Under the pieces are notes generated by a model. It ran no database searches. It saw only the letters and a program-made list of their open reading frames with translations, and was not told where the DNA came from. The position numbers and the translations under genes were made by a program. This document shows positions 1 to 5,780 of a stretch of 6,857 bases of DNA, piece by piece; within the stretch, counting starts at the first letter, position 1; every line of letters starts with the position of its first letter. Source of the stretch: Treponema sp. (GTDB lineage Bacteria; Spirochaetota; Spirochaetia; Treponematales; Breznakiellaceae); assembly GCA_031267115.1 (NCBI GenBank), contig JAIRZS010000192.1, forward strand, positions 1-6,857. The letters are read 5' to 3'.

Positions 1-3
1 TGT

Positions 4-197
4 GTAATTATTCAGTCGGGGGGCTAAAGCCCCCACTCCGCAAAAAGTCTTGTCAAGACTTTTTGCCATATCCGGTTGAACGAGGGGTCGGACTTGCTCT
101 GCAAGTCCGTTGGACCCCCTCCGCTCGAAAAAAACTGTCATTTTTTTCGAGCTACCCCCGCCTAGCAATTATTGGCAGGTATAGACTGAATAGTTAC
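4..197. repeat. Hairpin cluster enclosed by 14-bp terminal inverted repeats (MITE-like or structured element)
   Basis: The ends at 4-17 (GTAATTATTCAGTC) and 184-197 (GACTGAATAGTTAC) are reverse complements over 14 positions, with a single G:T wobble (T8 against G193). Between them lie four hairpins: 19-24/29-34 (GGGGGC, loop TAAA); 40-51/55-66 (12-bp perfect stem, loop GTC); 89-97/101-109 (9-bp perfect stem CGGACTTGC, extended imperfectly by the GAGGGGTC and GACCCCCTC flanks); and 123-134/141-152 (12-bp perfect stem with a run of seven A and seven T, loop CTGTCA). No convincing ORF lies inside. The layout fits a miniature inverted-repeat element or a multi-branched RNA. Target-site duplication cannot be judged because the window begins 3 bases before the left end. 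Confidence 0.7.
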
Positions 198-211
198 CTT
201 TTTGTTATTAT
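182..211 (+). promoter_or_regulatory. Candidate promoter for the TM2 gene, partly inside the terminal repeat
   Basis: TAGACT at 182-187 (4 of 6 matches to TTGACA) and TATTAT at 206-211 (5 of 6 matches to TATAAT) are separated by 18 nt. The -10 ends 6 nt before the ATG at 218, so transcription would start at or next to the start codon. The -35 overlaps the right terminal repeat of the upstream element (184-197). A second overlapping TATTAT at 209-214 is possible. The prediction rests on consensus matching only. Confidence 0.3.
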
Positions 212-217
212 TATGGC

Positions 218-733
218 ATGTATAGCGTAGGTATCGCGTATATTTTGTGGCTGATGTCCGGGTTTGGCGCCCTGGGGTTCCACCGTTTTTATCTGGGAAA
301 GATTCCCACGGGCCTCTTGTGGATGTTTACCGGCGGGCTGGGGATGATGGGATCGATCTACGATTTCTTTACCCTGCCCGGCCAGGTCAGGGAGGCGAAT
401 ATACGGAACGCCCTGCTCAGCGGGGCCGCCGGGGGTAAACACGGCGCGGGGCATGGCGGCTGGCGTTATGTCAACGACGGCAGTTCCCGGATTGTGCGCG
501 AACGCAAAGAAACGGTGGAGCGGGTCATCCTGCGGGCGGCCAAACAGAACAAGGGGATAGTTACCGCCAGCGAAGTGGCGCTGGAGGCGAACATATCCAT
601 GGAAGACGCGAAAAAAGCCCTGGACACCCTGGTCACCAAGGGCTTTGCCGAAATACGGGTCCGCAAGTCAGGCACTATTGTTTACACCCTCCCGGAACTT
701 ATGGACAGCGACTCCCCCCTGGAAGATTTCTAA
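218..733 (+). CDS. TM2 domain membrane protein with C-terminal winged-helix-like tail
   Basis: This 171-residue protein has a TM2 domain at about residues 1-58. Two hydrophobic helices (about 4-18 and 31-47) flank the conserved turn GFHRFYLG (20-27), and the acidic Tyr-Asp at 48-49 follows. A Gly/His-rich linker (about 68-86) leads to a soluble basic domain at 91-161. Its helical pattern, ending in a Lys-Gly-Phe-Ala-Glu-Ile-Arg-Val segment, resembles a small winged helix-turn-helix. The TM2 family is widespread but its bacterial function is poorly defined, so no role is assigned beyond a likely inner-membrane location. The ATG at 218 is the only reasonable start, because an in-frame stop lies at 191-193 and no ATG, GTG or TTG lies between. 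There is no Shine-Dalgarno sequence. The gene converges on mutS2. The TM2 call is secure; the DNA-binding reading of the tail is an inference. Confidence 0.9.
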   Translation: MYSVGIAYILWLMSGFGALGFHRFYLGKIPTGLLWMFTGGLGMMGSIYDFFTLPGQVREANIRNALLSGAAGGKHGAGHGGWRYVNDGSSRIVRERKETVERVILRAAKQNKGIVTASEVALEANISMEDAKKALDTLVTKGFAEIRVRKSGTIVYTLPELMDSDSPLEDF

Positions 734-779
734 GGAACTGTGCGGAAAATGCGGTGCATTTTATTCTTGCACAGTTCCT
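733..779. terminator. Compound hairpin between convergent genes, possible bidirectional terminator
   Basis: The outer arms AGGAACTGTGC (733-743) and GCACAGTTCCT (769-779) pair perfectly over 11 bp. An inner hairpin AAAATGC-GGT-GCATTTT (746-762) sits within. The outer arm begins in the last base of the TM2 stop codon. No T-tract follows the outer stem on either strand. The inner stem ends in four T on both strands but is AT-rich. The position suits termination for both the TM2 gene and mutS2, but it could equally be an intergenic repeat unit. Confidence 0.45.
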
Positions 780-785
780 AAGTCA

Positions 786-833
786 CGCGGCGGGGTTGTT
801 CATCTGCGGGAAACCACGCGGAAAGCCGCCGCG
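786..833. repeat. 8-bp GC-rich inverted repeat in the convergent spacer
   Basis: CGCGGCGG (786-793) pairs with CCGCCGCG (826-833) across a 32-nt loop. It lies just beyond the 3' end of mutS2 and could form a second structure in that transcript's tail. The wide loop makes it a weak terminator candidate. The rest of the 734-861 spacer contains no gene. Confidence 0.3.
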
Positions 834-861
834 CCCAAATTCCGAATCCGTAAAAATTTTC

Positions 862-3267
862 CTAACGTCTTAGTATTACTTCGGTGCGGCCGAAACCGCC
901 GAGTTCCGGGCGGGAAAAGTAGTAGTCCGCTACCTGGGCCTGGCCCGCGAGGTACTCGTGTACGCCTTTCTGGAGTATGCCGTCGCCCTTGCCGTGGATT
1001 ACCGAGAATTCGCCCAGCCCGGACAGTACCGCCGCGTCTACCTGTTTTTGCAGCGTTTCAAGCGCCTCCTCAAGCCTCATGCCGCGCAGGTTAAGCTCGA
1101 AACAGGCGCGGGCGTTTCCCGGCAGCCCGGAGGTCTCGATGAGGGGCCCGGTTTCTTCCGCCGGCGGCGCGGGGACAAGGTCCCCTTTATCCACGGTTAT
1201 CCTGAGCGAGCCTGTTTCCACAAGCCAGCCGCCTTTCTCCGCCCTGATAACCTTGCCCCGGCGTCTCCGCTCCCCGACAAGGACCTCGGCCCCGGGGGCT
1301 ATGGGGGCGCCGGCAGCCGGGACCGGCTCCTGTTCTCCCGCCCGTCCCGCAGCGCGGTCCGGCCCGGCTTCGAAGCGGCTCCGGTCTTCCCGGAGCAGCC
1401 TTTCCTCGGCGTCAAGGCTTGAGCTTTCGGCCTCCGCCATGTTTCCAAGCTCCCGCAAAAAATCTTTTACCTTTAGGGTCTTTTCCCGGCTTAGTTCCCC
1501 TTCCTTTACTTCCCGCACCAGGTTTTCAAGTTTTTTCCTGCTCTCCTGCAAGAGGAGGCGGAACTTGCCCATGCCCCCCTGCTTGATCTCAAGCTCCTTC
1601 TGCCTGAGCCTGAGTTCCCTAAGGTCCGCGCCGCGCCTCTCCTCGCGGAGCCTCCTTTCCGTTTCCGCGGCTTCTTTCTGCGCCGCGTCCAGATCCCGGT
1701 GTTTCCTCTTGAGCTCGGCGATCAGGGCCGAAACGTCCGCGCGCTCGTCCTCCAGGTAGGAGCGGGCCCCGGCAACGATGGCGACGGGGAGGCCGTTCCG
1801 CGACGCGATATCCACCGCCCGGCTTTCCCCGGGGATGCCCATGGCTATCCGGTAGGTGGGCGACAGGGTCTGCCCGTCGAATTCCACCGAGGCGTTCTCC
1901 ACGCCGGGATGGGTATAGCCGTAATTTTTCAGCGCCCCGTGGTGGGTGGTTACGATGACCCGCGAGCCCCTTTCGACAAGCCAGTCCAGGACAGCCATGG
2001 CGATAGCGCCGCCCTCCAGGGGGTCTGTCCCCGAGCCGAGTTCGTCCAGCAGTACAAGGGACCGGGACGTCGCGCGGGCGGTGATGGAGGCGATACCGGC
2101 TATGTGGGCGGAGAAGGTGGAGAGAGACTGGGCAAGCGACTGCTCGTCCCCGATGTCGGCGTAGACCCCGTCAAAGACCGGGAGCGAGGTCCCCTCGTCC
2201 GAGGGGAGGGCAAGGCCGAACTGGTTCATCAGGGCGAAAAGCCCGATAGTCTTGAGCGCGACGGTTTTCCCGCCCGTATTGGGCCCGGTAATGATCACGC
2301 CCGTACTGCCCATGGCAAAGCCGATAGGGACCGCCCGGCTCCCCAAAAGCGGATGCCGCGCATTCACCAGCACAAGCTCCCCAGCCTCTTTGGCAAAATG
2401 CCCCCGGCTGTCGCGGGAATAGCGGGCGCGGGCGCGGAGGGTTTCCAGGAACAACACCCGCTCGTGGAACAGGGCCAGGTCTTCCCGGAAAGGCGAAAGC
2501 GCCGCGGTTGTTTCCCTGAGGACGCGGCGTATTTCGGCGTCAAGGCGCCGCTGTTCAATGATGATGCTGTTGTTCTTCTCGACTACGTCTTCCGGCTCCA
2601 CAAAAAGAGTCTGCCCCGTGCCCGAAACCTCGTGGACTATGCCTTTGATGCGCGCCCGGAAATTCGCCTTTACCGCAAGCACCGTCCTCCCGTCCCGCTG
2701 GGAGGGGACAGCCGACTGGAGCATACGGCGGCTCTCCTCGCTCCCCGTATAACGCGCCACCGTCTTTTCCAGTTCCGCCGCCAGGCCCTGTATCCGCCTC
2801 TTTATCTCCCTGAATTCCGGAAGGTCCCGGAGCTTGCCGTCCCGGTCCAGTACCCGGAACACTTCCCTGGCGACGGCCCGGCAGCCGGGCATATCGTCCG
2901 TAGCCTCCCTAAGCGCGCTTTGATCTTCCGCCCCGCCCCCGCCGCGCAGCCATTCCCTGAGCGCCTCCCCCCGTTCCGCGAAAATTCCCAGGGCGCAGAG
3001 TTCCTCCGCGCCAAGGACGGTCCCTTCCACGCCGAGAACAGGGAGCAGCGGGGCAATAGCGGGAATAGCGCCCAAAGGCTCGGGGCTGCCGGAATTGAGC
3101 CGGCCAAGAACAGCGGACACAAGGCGCTTGAGAGAGGCGACAGCGTTACTGTCGCAGAGCGGGAGGGATTCGTTTATCTTCCGGCCCGCCTCCCCGCTTA
3201 ACGCGCAAAGCGAAACAGCGTTACGTATAGAGTCAAATTCCAGCAAAGCCAGTGTTTTATCGTTCAT
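862..3267 (-). CDS. mutS2: MutS2 ATPase/Smr protein
   Basis: This 801-residue protein has the usual MutS2 order and length and lacks the mismatch-recognition domain of MutS1. A lever/clamp region covers about 1-300. The ABC-type ATPase follows, with Walker A GPNTGGKT (328-335), the DEQSLAQSLSTFSAHI dimer-signature region (374-389), Walker B LVLLDELGSGTDP (404-416) and the TTHH H-loop (440-443). A long charged coiled coil spans about 505-640, a KOW-like segment about 658-700, and a C-terminal Smr domain about 723-775 with LNLRG (725-729) and HGKGDG (758-763). In model bacteria MutS2 is a homodimer implicated in suppressing recombination and in splitting collided ribosomes. The Smr motif has Asn726 where LDLR proteins carry Asp. 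It is the last gene of the leftward series, 176 bp behind rsgA, with no clear Shine-Dalgarno sequence. TAGAAT lies on the - strand at 3277-3272, but no matching -35 was found. Confidence 0.97.
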   Translation of the reverse strand: MNDKTLALLEFDSIRNAVSLCALSGEAGRKINESLPLCDSNAVASLKRLVSAVLGRLNSGSPEPLGAIPAIAPLLPVLGVEGTVLGAEELCALGIFAERGEALREWLRGGGGAEDQSALREATDDMPGCRAVAREVFRVLDRDGKLRDLPEFREIKRRIQGLAAELEKTVARYTGSEESRRMLQSAVPSQRDGRTVLAVKANFRARIKGIVHEVSGTGQTLFVEPEDVVEKNNSIIIEQRRLDAEIRRVLRETTAALSPFREDLALFHERVLFLETLRARARYSRDSRGHFAKEAGELVLVNARHPLLGSRAVPIGFAMGSTGVIITGPNTGGKTVALKTIGLFALMNQFGLALPSDEGTSLPVFDGVYADIGDEQSLAQSLSTFSAHIAGIASITARATSRSLVLLDELGSGTDPLEGGAIAMAVLDWLVERGSRVIVTTHHGALKNYGYTHPGVENASVEFDGQTLSPTYRIAMGIPGESRAVDIASRNGLPVAIVAGARSYLEDERADVSALIAELKRKHRDLDAAQKEAAETERRLREERRGADLRELRLRQKELEIKQGGMGKFRLLLQESRKKLENLVREVKEGELSREKTLKVKDFLRELGNMAEAESSSLDAEERLLREDRSRFEAGPDRAAGRAGEQEPVPAAGAPIAPGAEVLVGERRRRGKVIRAEKGGWLVETGSLRITVDKGDLVPAPPAEETGPLIETSGLPGNARACFELNLRGMRLEEALETLQKQVDAAVLSGLGEFSVIHGKGDGILQKGVHEYLAGQAQVADYYFSRPELGGFGRTEVILRR

Positions 3268-3294
3268 ACTTATTCTAATTGGTATTTGGTATTC

Positions 3295-3425
3295 GGGCGC
3301 ATCGCCGCTGCGCGGCGACCGGGCTATACGGGGCTGCGCGGGCGCCCGCCCGCTCCGGCCCCGGCGCTTCGCGCCGGGTCTGCGCAGCCCCTCCGGGCCC
3401 GCGCACCCCTCCTATCCCTTGCGCG
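3295..3425. repeat. Modular palindromic intergenic repeat, copy A
   Basis: Read on the + strand, the fixed words are GGGCGCATC (3295-3303), GACCGGGCT (3317-3325) and ATCCCTTGCGCG (3414-3425). Between the first two lies a hairpin with arms TCGCCGC (3302-3308) and GCGGCGA (3312-3318) and loop TGC. Between the last two lies a larger structure, with outer arms GGGGCTGCGC (3330-3339) and GCGCAGCCCC (3382-3391) and an inner stem CCCGGCGC-TTC-GCGCCGGG (3360-3378). An alternative pairing joins 3335-3343 with 3397-3405. It fills most of the rsgA-mutS2 gap, and its GGGCGCATC end lies 27 nt from the mutS2 ATG. Copy B at 5629-5720 shares the fixed words but not the arm sequences. Confidence 0.75.
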
Positions 3426-3443
3426 CGCTTCGCGGCCCGTTCC

Positions 3444-4382
3444 CTAGTCCAAAAGTTCTTCCCTTATTCTCAGGTAGCTTTCGTAGCGATCCTCGTGGAT
3501 AGCTCCGGCGGCTGCCGCCTCAAGCACCTTGCAGCCCGGCTCGCTCTGGTGGGAGCAGGAAAGGCCGTAGGAACATTTTCCGGCCAGGGGCGCGAATTCC
3601 CTCATATAATGGATAAGCTCCCCGCCCGTGACGCCGTCCGGAAGCAGCCGCCGTATTCCCGGCGTGTCGATAAGCCGGATGCCCGGCCCCTCGAACAAAA
3701 CCGACATGGCCGTGGTATGGTTTCCCCGGTCGTACTTTTCATTAATGCCCCCCACCCGCGCCCCTGTTCCGGGAAGCAGCGCGTTTATCAAACTTGACTT
3801 GCCCGCTCCCGACTGCCCGACCAGGACCGACAGTTTTCCCGCCGCAAGGAGACGCAGTCCTTCCATGCCCTCCCCGGTTTTCGCGGCTACCCGCAGCACC
3901 GGGTAGCCGATACGGGCAAAATCCTCAAGCCGCTCGTCCGTGTCAATGTCGCCGTCAAACAGGTCCCATTTGTTACACACAATTACCGCGGGAATACCGG
4001 CAATTTCCGTCTGGACAAGCGCCCGGTCCAGAAAACGGGGCCGGAAGGGGGGGGACGCGGGAGACGTGACGCAGATGACAAGATCGACATTGGCCGCCAG
4101 AAGCTGGGACGCCGCGGAACGGTTCGCCCCAAGCCCTTTCTGGTTAAAGCGGGTAAAACGGTTCCGCCTTTCCTCCACCGCGAGGATAAGGCCCGTCCCC
4201 GGCCCAGAGGGATCCTTTTCCACCGCGACATAATCTCCGGGGGCAAGGGGGTTGTAGTAACGCTCCACCCCTTTAAGGACCTTGCCCTTTATACGGCACT
4301 CAAGCAAAGCGCCCCCCCCTTCTTCAAGGAGGCGCACCGTAAAGACATTCCGGGAACCCCGGATCACAAGCCCTCGTTCCAT
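3444..4382 (-). CDS. rsgA: Ribosome small subunit-dependent GTPase RsgA
   Basis: This is a complete 312-residue circularly permuted GTPase that acts in late 30S subunit maturation. An N-terminal OB-fold covers about 1-72. The GTPase motifs follow in the permuted order: G4 NKWD (137-140), G5 AAKTGEG (166-172), G1/Walker A GQSGAGKS (189-196), G2 RGNHTT (219-224) and G3 DTPG (239-242). The C-terminal zinc knuckle is intact as C270, C276, H278 and C284 (C-x5-C-x-H-x5-C). The ATG fits the family N-terminus and lies 17 bp after the murI stop. Only a weak GGGGA lies about 10 nt upstream, so it is probably read from the murI transcript. The TAG stop is followed by the modular repeat that separates it from mutS2. 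Confidence 0.97.
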   Translation of the reverse strand: MERGLVIRGSRNVFTVRLLEEGGGALLECRIKGKVLKGVERYYNPLAPGDYVAVEKDPSGPGTGLILAVEERRNRFTRFNQKGLGANRSAASQLLAANVDLVICVTSPASPPFRPRFLDRALVQTEIAGIPAVIVCNKWDLFDGDIDTDERLEDFARIGYPVLRVAAKTGEGMEGLRLLAAGKLSVLVGQSGAGKSSLINALLPGTGARVGGINEKYDRGNHTTAMSVLFEGPGIRLIDTPGIRRLLPDGVTGGELIHYMREFAPLAGKCSYGLSCSHQSEPGCKVLEAAAAGAIHEDRYESYLRIREELLD

Positions 4383-4399
4383 TTATTTATAGTCCCCGG

Positions 4400-5245
4400 T
4401 TATAATTCCCCGATCCGTATAAGGGAAAGCCCGGCGGCAGCGGCCCTTTGCCGCCAGAGTTCCCCCGGCTCTTCATCCCCGGTAAGCACGAGCAGATTTT
4501 GCCGCCTTCCCCCCGGCAGGGCCGCCGCGCCTTCCCCGGCAGCGGCGCGGATACCGTGCCTTTCAAGCAGCGATTCCGCGCGGCTTGCCACCCCCTCAAC
4601 CGAATCGAAGATACGGACAGCTTCTTCCGGGTCTCCCGCCCCGGAAAGCGATTCGAACGCGCCGCGCAAAAACACAAAATGCGTGCAGCCCAGGACAACA
4701 GCGTCGGCGCCGGCCCTGCGGAATCCGTCGATATAGGGAGCCGCCTGCCCGCGCTGTTCGTCAATAGCGGCGCGGTCACCCCCGCTTTCCACAAAACCCA
4801 CAAGTTCCGGCGCGGCGATCCCCGTCAGCCGGCAGCCAGGCCCGCAGCGGCGGAGAAGCCTTTCCGTATAGGGGTCCGCAATCGTCCGCGCCGTACCCAG
4901 TATCCCGATATGGCGTTTCAGGCTCGCGTTTGCCGCAGGCTTCACCGCCGGGACCGTCCCCACCCAGTGTATGCCCGGAAAGCGCTCCCTGAGCAGGGCC
5001 AGCGCGGTAACGGAAGCGGTGTTACAGGCCAGCACCGCAAGCTTGGGCTTGAAAAAATCGTCCAGACGGCGGACAAGGGCGGCAAGTATCTCCCCAAGTT
5101 CGCCCCCGCTTTTCGCGCCGTAGGGGAAATTGGCGCGGTCGGCGGCGTAAATTACCCGCTCGTCCGGGTTACGCCCCGTAAACCGGCGGCAGTAGGGAAG
5201 CCCCCCGATACCGGAATCAAGAAACAGAACAGGCCGGGAATCCAT
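4400..5245 (-). CDS. murI: Glutamate racemase
   Basis: This 281-residue cytoplasmic enzyme interconverts L- and D-glutamate to supply peptidoglycan. Visible motifs are DSGIGG (10-15), PYG (41-43), ACNTAS (73-78) with catalytic Cys74, and GCTHF (186-190) with catalytic Cys187 followed by Thr-His. Length and motif spacing match the Asp/Glu racemase family. A tail of about 30 residues after 248 is predicted to extend beyond the core. The ATG lies 2 bp after the stop of the upstream ribbon-protein gene and has no Shine-Dalgarno sequence, which suggests translational coupling. The gene is in tight series with rsgA. Nothing appears degraded. Confidence 0.96.
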   Translation of the reverse strand: MDSRPVLFLDSGIGGLPYCRRFTGRNPDERVIYAADRANFPYGAKSGGELGEILAALVRRLDDFFKPKLAVLACNTASVTALALLRERFPGIHWVGTVPAVKPAANASLKRHIGILGTARTIADPYTERLLRRCGPGCRLTGIAAPELVGFVESGGDRAAIDEQRGQAAPYIDGFRRAGADAVVLGCTHFVFLRGAFESLSGAGDPEEAVRIFDSVEGVASRAESLLERHGIRAAAGEGAAALPGGRRQNLLVLTGDEEPGELWRQRAAAAGLSLIRIGEL

Positions 5246-5247
5246 AT

Positions 5248-5541
5248 CTAGCCGAAAAGGTTGTCAAAGGCCCGCCGCGCTTCAGCCGCGGCGTCTTTGG
5301 CCTTCCCCTCCCCGGCGCTTTTCCCCCGGTATTTGGCGTCCAGGGAAAACCAGTCGCAAAAGTTGCCCCGCTCCTTGTCGGCCACAAGTTCGGCCTGCGC
5401 CTCGCGGCAATCCGCCCGGCTCCCCGGCAGATAGGAGCGGCAGTTCCGGCAGGACCGGAGATCGCGCCCGCAGCCGGGGCAGCGGAGGGAACGGCCTATA
5501 GGCTCGGCATCGGTAACCGGTGACCCGCAAAACCAGCACAT
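5248..5541 (-). CDS. Small Cys-rich zinc-ribbon-like protein of unknown function
   Basis: This 97-residue protein has paired cysteines at C2/C5, C21/C24 and C31/C34, with C45 and C62 following. The first two CxxC pairs can form one zinc ribbon. The segment from about 29 to 66 has the order CRNCRSYLPG, DCREAQAE, DKERGNFCDWF. It resembles a conserved hypothetical family found in spirochaetes and other bacteria, recognised from memory rather than a search. A charged Ala/Lys-rich tail ends at 97. It appears to be the first gene of the leftward operon, 2 bp before murI. There is no Shine-Dalgarno sequence, and a -10-like TACAAT ends 6 nt before the ATG, so a leaderless mRNA is possible. Metal binding is inferred from the cysteine spacing and the biological role is unknown. 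A second overlapping frame (5539-5282) was judged to be a shadow. Confidence 0.85.
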   Translation of the reverse strand: MCWFCGSPVTDAEPIGRSLRCPGCGRDLRSCRNCRSYLPGSRADCREAQAELVADKERGNFCDWFSLDAKYRGKSAGEGKAKDAAAEARRAFDNLFG

Positions 5542-5547
5542 TGAATT

Positions 5548-5576
5548 ATTGTAACGCGCCCGGACGAATTTGTACA
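5548..5576 (-). promoter_or_regulatory. Candidate promoter of the ribbon protein-murI-rsgA-mutS2 operon
   Basis: On the - strand, TGTACA (5576-5571, 4 of 6 matches to TTGACA) and TACAAT (5553-5548, 5 of 6 matches to TATAAT) are separated by 17 nt. The -10 ends 6 nt before the ATG at 5541, which places the predicted start at the first base of the codon. The lack of a Shine-Dalgarno sequence agrees with leaderless initiation. This is consensus matching only. Confidence 0.35.
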
Positions 5577-5628
5577 GAAGCAGGGTAGGGAAAGCAGAGC
5601 CGCAGTTTCATGTTTCAATACGGAATTT

Positions 5629-5720
5629 GGGCGCATCCGGCCCTGCGGGCCGGACCGGGCTTTGCGCTTGTATCTTTTTTGCCTCCGGCAAAAAAGGATA
5701 CCGCTTCAATCCCTTGCGCG
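5629..5720. repeat. Modular palindromic intergenic repeat, copy B
   Basis: The fixed words are GGGCGCATC (5629-5637), GACCGGGCT (5653-5661) and ATCCCTTGCGCG (5709-5720), all identical to copy A. Hairpin 1 has arms TCCGGCCC (5636-5643) and GGGCCGGA (5647-5654) with the same TGC loop as copy A. Hairpin 2 joins GTATC plus TTTTTTGCC (5670-5683) to GGCAAAAAA plus GATAC (5687-5701), with one bulged G at 5696 and loop TCC. The arms differ from copy A while the pairing is kept. The GGGCGCATC end faces the ribbon-protein start codon, 88 nt away, and the other end runs into a REP-like hairpin. Confidence 0.75.
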
Positions 5721-5724
5721 GCAG

Positions 5725-5780
5725 GTGCCAGGCACCAAATTTCTGGATAATTTTTTATCGAGAAAAACGGTGCCTGGCAC
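5725..5780. repeat. REP-like 56-bp hairpin with perfect 12-bp ends
   Basis: GTGCCAGGCACC (5725-5736) and GGTGCCTGGCAC (5769-5780) are perfect reverse complements. Each contains an 11-base palindrome, GTGCC-A/T-GGCAC. Inside, TTTCT (5740-5744) pairs with AGAAA (5761-5765) and GATAA (5746-5750) with TTATC (5755-5759), closing a TTTT loop. The whole element folds as one hairpin with an internal loop and one G-G mismatch. A T-rich TATTTTTATA follows on the + strand, giving terminator-like form, but no + strand gene precedes it. GTGCCTGGCAC palindromes are, from memory, typical of elements mobilised by IS200-like REP-associated transposases. No transposase lies in this window. Confidence 0.7.

Noticed and set aside
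1..200. Hairpin cluster as a CRISPR array
   Set aside because: The palindromes differ from one another in sequence and there are no regular spacers.
977..1759. 260-codon Ser/Arg-rich open frame on the + strand
   Set aside because: It is the antisense of the mutS2 coiled coil and Smr region. The Ser-rich composition mirrors Glu/Arg/Leu codons on the other strand.
1699..3201. 500-codon open frame on the + strand
   Set aside because: It lies antisense to mutS2, whose motifs are unmistakable. Its composition is Gly/Arg/Pro-rich with no recognisable domain, as expected for a shadow frame in GC-rich DNA.
4448..5251. 267-codon open frame on the + strand
   Set aside because: It is antisense to murI, which has all its catalytic motifs. 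No domain is visible in the antisense product.
3295..5720. Modular repeats as integron attC sites
   Set aside because: The AAC/GTT core boxes expected at attC ends are absent and the flanking genes are housekeeping genes, not cassettes.
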